64,000 nt of DNA, taken from contig JBLNCN010000010.1 of assembly GCA_050260675.1 (NCBI GenBank), positions 1-64,000 of the forward strand, written 5' to 3'. Origin of the DNA: JBBDIP01 sp050260675. GTDB taxonomy: Bacteria > Bacillota > Sulfobacillia > Fermentithermobacillales > Fermentithermobacillaceae. A model generated the notes under the pieces. It was not told the origin of the DNA. It did not search any database and was given only the letters and a program-made list of their open reading frames with translations. This document shows, piece after piece, positions 60,258 through 64,000 of this stretch; the first letter of the stretch is position 1; each line of letters begins with the position of its first letter. The position numbers were made by a program, and so were the translations under genes.

Positions 60258-60737
60258 GTGGTAAGAGGAACTGAGATGAAGGCTCGCAGCCTCATCGCCC
60301 GCGGGCAATTGAGTCTTGCCTCCGACCTCTTGCGCGACCGGATCCTGGCGACCGAGGATCCAAGCCCCAAACTACTCAACCTTCTGGGAATATGCGAAGC
60401 CCGCCAAGGACGTCGCGAAGCTGCCAGAGAGGCCTTCATCAAGGCGCTGGCAAGGTCTCCGCGGGATCCTGCAGCGCTGACGAATCTGGGGAACCTGGCC
60501 TTCCTGGAAGGAGACCACGATACAGCGCGGGAGCTCTACAACAAAGCCCTCCGGCAAAACGTCTTTCTGCCGGAGCCCCGTTTCAACCTGGTCCGTTCCT
60601 ATCAAGAAATGGGGCATTTCGAAAAAGCCATGAGCGCCTTCGAGGACTACTCAATGCTTGCCAAGACCGCCAAGTGGTCTCGGCTCCTGTTCCTCCTCGG
60701 CGCCATCCTTCTCTTCGCTTTTCTCCTAAGGCGCTAG
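60258..60737 (+). CDS. Membrane-anchored TPR protein
   Basis: A 159-residue protein with about three tetratricopeptide repeats (residues 30-130; the pattern NLGNLAFLEGDHDTARELYN is clear) and a C-terminal membrane anchor LFLLGAILLFAFLLRR. The TPR region would be cytoplasmic if the tail is an N-in anchor. GTG 60258 follows GGAGGTGAGG. Partner unknown. Confidence 0.75.
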   Translation: MVRGTEMKARSLIARGQLSLASDLLRDRILATEDPSPKLLNLLGICEARQGRREAAREAFIKALARSPRDPAALTNLGNLAFLEGDHDTARELYNKALRQNVFLPEPRFNLVRSYQEMGHFEKAMSAFEDYSMLAKTAKWSRLLFLLGAILLFAFLLRR

Positions 60738-60762
60738 ACCATCCCACAGGGAGTGCGACTGC

Positions 60763-61893
60763 ATGAGCGTGCTATTACCCTGGAACAGGCAGAAAGCGGC
60801 AGAACAGGGAACACTACGGTATCCCTCGGCATCACCTGTAAAACCTCCTGTCAAAGGGACAGCGAAGCTCACTGTGCGTACCCTGGCGGTGTTAGGGCTC
60901 GCGGCAGCTCTTCTCGCGGTTTGGGGAGTTCCAAAGATGATGACCCCTCTTGCGGACACGGTGTGGGATGTGAGGGGAGGGCGCCTGCTCGCTCACATGG
61001 CCGGTTATTACCTCGTGCTCCACGAGGGCAAAGTCTCGCTGAAGGACGGCTTTGACGCTGTAAGCGATGCGGGAAGCCCGGAGACGAGCATCCTGACCGT
61101 AGGTGAACGCGGCTTGGTCCGGTTCTCACCGGTGTCGGCTCTCGAAAAGGCCCTGCCGCCCGCCCCTGGCGGCTTGGTACTAACCCAGCGACCTTCAATG
61201 GACGGGCAGTTCGGCGAGACCTGGGACCTTACCGCTTACACCCCGGACGGTAGCCGTCAATGGACCTGCCGTGTCCCGGGCAGCGTTTACTCCCACAGCA
61301 TCCGGAACGACAGGCTCGCCGTCGCGCTTGTGGACCTTTCCGCGGGCGGCGCTCCGTCGGTCCTCATGCTGGATGCAGGTACGGGCGATGCGATCTGGTC
61401 GAGGAGTCTGCCTGCAGGCGCCTTTCGGGCCCTGGGATTCCTCGACGGCAGCACCTTGGTAGCGGCGCTTTCCACCGGCGTCACCGCGTTCGCGCCCGAC
61501 GGCACTACCCGATGGACGTATGTCCCCCGGGGAACCATATCCGCCGCCGCGGTCATTGGTGATACCACGTGCGTTTCACAGACTGCGAACCATAGAGTCC
61601 GCAAGATCGTCTATCCATATGAAGTGGTCGGCCTATCCGTCGATGGCGCTCCGCGTTGGTCTCGCGCCGTACGGCAGGAGATCCTTTCCATGCAGCAATG
61701 GATGGGAAAGGAGGCGATGGCCGTCTTCGCGGAGAATCATGTGCTGGGCCTTAGGATTAGAGATGGCGCGCGTTTGTTTGCGGAGCGGACAGGAGCGAGT
61801 CCCGTCAGCCTCTACGAGGACAAGCTGCTAATCCGGGATAACCGGGGGCTCCGGCTATTACGGCTCCGGTCGATAGAGAAGCCGGCGCAGTGA
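60763..61893 (+). CDS. Membrane-anchored beta-propeller-like protein
   Basis: A 376-residue protein with one N-terminal membrane segment (about 38-60) and an extracytoplasmic domain of repeated strand pairs such as DAGTGDAIWSRSLP, APDGTTRWTYVP and SVDGAPRWSRAV, the W-docking pattern of PQQ-like propellers. No PQQ-binding or catalytic residues are clear. It may be a structural or binding protein of the envelope. The upstream TPR gene is 25 nt away. Confidence 0.7.
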   Translation: MSVLLPWNRQKAAEQGTLRYPSASPVKPPVKGTAKLTVRTLAVLGLAAALLAVWGVPKMMTPLADTVWDVRGGRLLAHMAGYYLVLHEGKVSLKDGFDAVSDAGSPETSILTVGERGLVRFSPVSALEKALPPAPGGLVLTQRPSMDGQFGETWDLTAYTPDGSRQWTCRVPGSVYSHSIRNDRLAVALVDLSAGGAPSVLMLDAGTGDAIWSRSLPAGAFRALGFLDGSTLVAALSTGVTAFAPDGTTRWTYVPRGTISAAAVIGDTTCVSQTANHRVRKIVYPYEVVGLSVDGAPRWSRAVRQEILSMQQWMGKEAMAVFAENHVLGLRIRDGARLFAERTGASPVSLYEDKLLIRDNRGLRLLRLRSIEKPAQ

Positions 61894-61917
61894 GGTTCCC
61901 CGCGATCCGGGGGTTGT

Positions 61918-62259
61918 TTGTTGAACCTCTTTAGCGGTCCTGGAAGGATCATAAAGCTGTTGTTGGTGGCCGCGGCGGCGGACAGGCTCTCGGCCTCGCT
62001 TCCGCCCCTGGTTCGGTTTCCCCTGGTGTTCCTCGCAGTCCTCCTGGCCGACAGCTTGCGCCCAAGGCATAGTGGAGAGAGTCCGTTGTACCTTGAAGAC
62101 GTAGTTTCCGGCATTCTCCTCTACGCAGGGGCCGGTCTCTTGTGCTGGGGATTCGATTACGCCCTCTCGCTATACACAGGCAGGCATGCGGGGCCGGTCT
62201 TGCCTTCGCTGGTGATGGCGGTGATCGAGAGGGCTCATCAAAACTCCAAAAGGAGGTAA
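61918..62259 (+). CDS. Small membrane protein
   Basis: A 113-residue hydrophobic protein with about three membrane segments and a polar loop RPRHSGESPLYLED. No family was recognised. It starts at one of two TTG codons (61918 or 61921) without a strong site. It precedes the CvpA gene by a few nt. Confidence 0.6.
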   Translation: MLNLFSGPGRIIKLLLVAAAADRLSASLPPLVRFPLVFLAVLLADSLRPRHSGESPLYLEDVVSGILLYAGAGLLCWGFDYALSLYTGRHAGPVLPSLVMAVIERAHQNSKRR

Positions 62260-62264
62260 TCCTC

Positions 62265-62963
62265 ACGAATTACATTGACGTGATACTGGGTATCCTCCTC
62301 ATCGCGGCATTTCTACGCGGTTTCTCCGGAGGCCTTTGGAGGTCGCTGTTCAGTCTCGCCGCAACAGCGGCCGCGTTTGCCGGGGCTTATCTCCTTGCCG
62401 GCCCGGCAACCAACCTGATCGAACGAAACTACGCAGTCCTCAAGGGCATGTCAAAGTGGTGGAGCAGTATCCTCGGGACATTTCCGGGTCTTGCAGCGCC
62501 GTACAGTACCGGCTCCTTTGAAGAAGCCTTCGGCACCATCGCAGGCTCGGGCTGGACAGCAGCCTTTCAGGGCGCCCTCCGCCACAATGTGGAGGCCGTC
62601 CAGGCGGTTGCGGGGCCGAACCCCACATGGGCTTCAGTCCTGGGATTGGCTCTATCAAGACTTGTGCTGTCGGCGGCCGTGTTTTTTGTCCTCCTGGGAG
62701 TCCTGCGTATGCTCTGTAACCTGGTGGCGGGCAGCCTTGCCTTCGGTATGCCCGCGTCGTTTTCAGTGCGGTTCTTCGGCGGGCTCCTGGAAACGGCTAT
62801 TGCCGCCGTCTGGCTTTCAGTCCTTTGCGGCGCCCTGTATCCGGTGCTGACGGCCGGGCTTTTGTTCAAAAGCAACGAAGCGGTGGCCTCGTCGGTTGTC
62901 ATGCCTGCCCTCTTGGCCATGTACCGGGTGTTGTGGCCCGCCCTGATGGCGAGGATTAGTTAG
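62265..62963 (+). CDS. CvpA-family membrane protein
   Basis: A 232-residue protein of the CvpA (colicin V production) family: N-terminal YIDVILGILLIAAFLRGFSG, then three or four more membrane segments and a mid-length polar insertion at about residues 60-110. The perfect AAGGAGGT at 62250-62257 lies 7 nt before ACG 62265 in frame, and no ATG, GTG or TTG stands at that distance. GTG 62280 is the first standard start and is 22 nt from the Shine-Dalgarno sequence. The start is therefore uncertain. Confidence 0.75.
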   Translation, partial: TNYIDVILGILLIAAFLRGFSGGLWRSLFSLAATAAAFAGAYLLAGPATNLIERNYAVLKGMSKWWSSILGTFPGLAAPYSTGSFEEAFGTIAGSGWTAAFQGALRHNVEAVQAVAGPNPTWASVLGLALSRLVLSAAVFFVLLGVLRMLCNLVAGSLAFGMPASFSVRFFGGLLETAIAAVWLSVLCGALYPVLTAGLLFKSNEAVASSVVMPALLAMYRVLWPALMARIS

Positions 62964-62979
62964 GAGGAGCAGTGGGGAT

Positions 62980-63192
62980 ATGCTGCTAGATCCGCCGCTG
63001 CGGCAGCAGGATGTGGTCCAGATGAAGAAGGCTCACGCGTGTGGGGGAGACCTTTGGGTTGTCCTGCTGGCCGGAGCGGATGTCAGGCTTAAGTGCCAAA
63101 AGTGCGGCCGAGTGGTCCTCTTGGACCGCGTGAAATTCAACTCGCGGCTCAAAAGAAGGGTGAGCGTGGCCGAAACAGAAGGCAATCCTTGA
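62980..63192 (+). CDS. DUF951 protein
   Basis: A 70-residue protein of the DUF951 family: VVQMKKAHACGGDLWVVLLA then GADVRLKCQKCGRVVLLDR, with CxxC and one Cys before it for zinc or nucleic acid contact. It usually lies near rpsF-ssb-rpsR in Bacillota, as here. ATG 62980 follows GGAGGAGCAGTGGGG. Confidence 0.9.
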   Translation: MLLDPPLRQQDVVQMKKAHACGGDLWVVLLAGADVRLKCQKCGRVVLLDRVKFNSRLKRRVSVAETEGNP

Positions 63193-63217
63193 ACACAGGA
63201 TCCTCCGGGCGTATAAT
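63189..63217 (+). promoter_or_regulatory. Sigma-A promoter for rpsF-ssb
   Basis: TTGAAC (63189-63194) and perfect TATAAT (63212-63217) with a 17-nt spacer. The -35 box overlaps the DUF951 stop. The leader to rpsF is about 90 nt and contains a GGGGCA/TGCCCC hairpin (63240-63254) and a second CCCC/GGGG pair (about 63266-63282), possibly for S6-type autoregulation. Confidence 0.8.
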
Positions 63218-63314
63218 TGGCTGGCGTCGGTTGAGCTAAGGGGCACAATGCCCCATGCACTCCCGCCCCCATGCATGAGGGGCCATATGTCCATGGGAGG
63301 AGGATTTATATATT

Positions 63315-63764
63315 TTGCGGAAGTACGAGCTGCTGTTCATCGTCAACGCCGAGTCTGACGAAGAGAAAGTCGCCTCGGTAATGAAGCGGTACCAAGACGT
63401 CATCACCCACGGCAAAGGAACCGTCCTAACCTCTGAGAAGTGGGGCAAGCGCCGCCTGGCGTACGAGATCAACGATCTACGGGAAGGCCTCTACATCCTC
63501 ATGACCTTCGATTCGGAGCGCGAAGTTGCCGCCGAGATCGACCGTCTCATGAAGATCGACCAGGATGTGCTCCGGCACATGATCTCCCGTCTCGACCTCG
63601 TGAAGCGCAAGGCGAACCCGAAGAAGGCCGCGAAGGAAGCTCAGGAAGGACCCAAAGTTGAGTCCGCCGAGAGCATGCCGGCAAAGGTGGTAAAGGAAGC
63701 CCCCGTTGAGGCGGCTGCCCCCGCCACGCCGGAAGAGCCGGAGACTGGAGAGAACCCGCAATAA
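63315..63764 (+). CDS. rpsF: 30S ribosomal protein S6
   Basis: A 149-residue protein; the first 96 residues are S6 (RKYELLFIVNAESDEEKV, WGKRRLAYEINDLREGLYIL, HMISRLDLVKR). A tail of about 50 residues rich in Lys, Glu, Ala and Pro follows, absent from short S6 proteins. TTG 63315 has the Shine-Dalgarno GGAGGAGG rather far upstream. S6 and S18 bind the 16S platform, and this operon normally continues ssb-rpsR. Confidence 0.95.
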   Translation: MRKYELLFIVNAESDEEKVASVMKRYQDVITHGKGTVLTSEKWGKRRLAYEINDLREGLYILMTFDSEREVAAEIDRLMKIDQDVLRHMISRLDLVKRKANPKKAAKEAQEGPKVESAESMPAKVVKEAPVEAAAPATPEEPETGENPQ

Positions 63765-63793
63765 CAAGCTAGTCATGCTTTGGAGGGAAGAGC

Positions 63794-64000
63794 TTGCTCA
63801 ACCGCGTAGTGCTGATTGGACGACTAACCAGGCAGCCTGAGCTCAGGGTCACGCCCAACGCCGTGTCGGTGACTACCATCACCTTGGCTGTGGACCGGAG
63901 ACCCAATCAGGCGGGGCAAAAGGAAGCCGACTTCATAGACGTGGTGTTGTTCGGAAAGCTTGCCGAGATAACGTCCAAATACCTGGATAAAGGCAGGCTG
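63794..64000 (+). CDS. ssb: Single-stranded DNA-binding protein, cut by window edge
   Basis: The first 69 codons from TTG 63794: LNRVVLIGRLTRQPELRVTP, then FIDVVLFGKLAEITSKYLDKG, the OB-fold of bacterial SSB. GGAGGGAAG precedes the start. The C-terminal acidic tail is beyond the window. Confidence 0.95.
   Translation, partial: MLNRVVLIGRLTRQPELRVTPNAVSVTTITLAVDRRPNQAGQKEADFIDVVLFGKLAEITSKYLDKGRL

Noticed and set aside
1..64000. CRISPR arrays, insertion sequences, prophage genes
   Set aside because: No regularly spaced repeats, transposase, integrase or phage structural genes were seen; the only direct repeats are the tRNA-like ones and short tandem ones reported above.

Overview
The window is the replication-origin region of a GC-rich Bacillota (Firmicutes) chromosome, probably from an endospore-forming lineage. 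The evidence is the gene order dnaA-dnaN-recF-dciA-remB-like-gyrB-gyrA on the minus strand, diverging from rpmH-rnpA-yidD-yidC-jag-mnmE-mnmG-rsmG-noc/parA/parB on the plus strand. A YyaC-type sporulation protein, a proline T-box and DUF951/YkuS/DUF370 family proteins add to it. GTG and TTG starts behind strong GGAGG sites are common. The species cannot be named from the sequence.

Layout. 1-5.6 kb: a truncated zinc-ribbon membrane protein and a complete branched-chain amino-acid ABC operon (livJ-H-M-G-F, minus) with a sigma-A-like promoter and a leader of roughly 370 nt. 5.6-9.95 kb: a SpoU-type RNA methyltransferase and the proline pathway, where proC and proB form one continuous reading frame followed by proA, under a T-box and promoter. 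10.1-15.2 kb: an accessory island beside tRNA-Glu and tRNA-Gln. It holds an RsiV-like exported protein, a polytopic membrane protein coupled to a radical SAM/SPASM protein, a Cys-rich protein and two Nudix hydrolases. Partial copies of the tRNA-Glu 3' half and a fragment of a second RsiV-like gene lie among them. 15.4-23.6 kb: trkA-trkH, a nitroreductase, gltX and a four-subunit 2-oxoacid:ferredoxin oxidoreductase operon. 23.9-28.8 kb: a deaminase, a small zinc ribbon, an ABC exporter pair and a membrane-anchored M16-like peptidase. 28.8-33.9 kb: a Dam-type methylase overlapping an M28 peptidase, an XRE/ImmA-IrrE plus DUF4411 module whose toxin partner has an internal deletion, two tRNAs, and two tandem double-AbrB/zinc-ribbon regulators. 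33.9-37.1 kb: serS, mtnA and mtnP. 37.3-46.8 kb: gyrA, gyrB, remB-like, dciA-like, recF, dnaN, dnaA.

The origin appears bipartite. DnaA-box clusters lie in the dnaN-dnaA gap (about 45.18-45.36 kb) and upstream of dnaA (about 46.96-47.03 kb). To the right, the rpmH promoter drives translation, membrane-insertion and tRNA-modification genes. The segregation set follows (Noc-like, ParA, ParB, and a parS-like palindrome at 55865-55880), then alr, an M23 peptidase overlapping a bactofilin, a phosphoribosyltransferase, yyaC, ykuS, a TPR protein, a beta-propeller-like protein, CvpA, DUF951, rpsF and the start of ssb.

The least ordinary parts are the ProC-ProB fusion under T-box control and the tRNA-Glu-associated mosaic carrying the radical SAM/membrane/Cys-rich cassette. 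The internally deleted DUF4411 gene and the paired double-AbrB zinc-ribbon proteins come next. No CRISPR array, intact transposase or integrase was seen.
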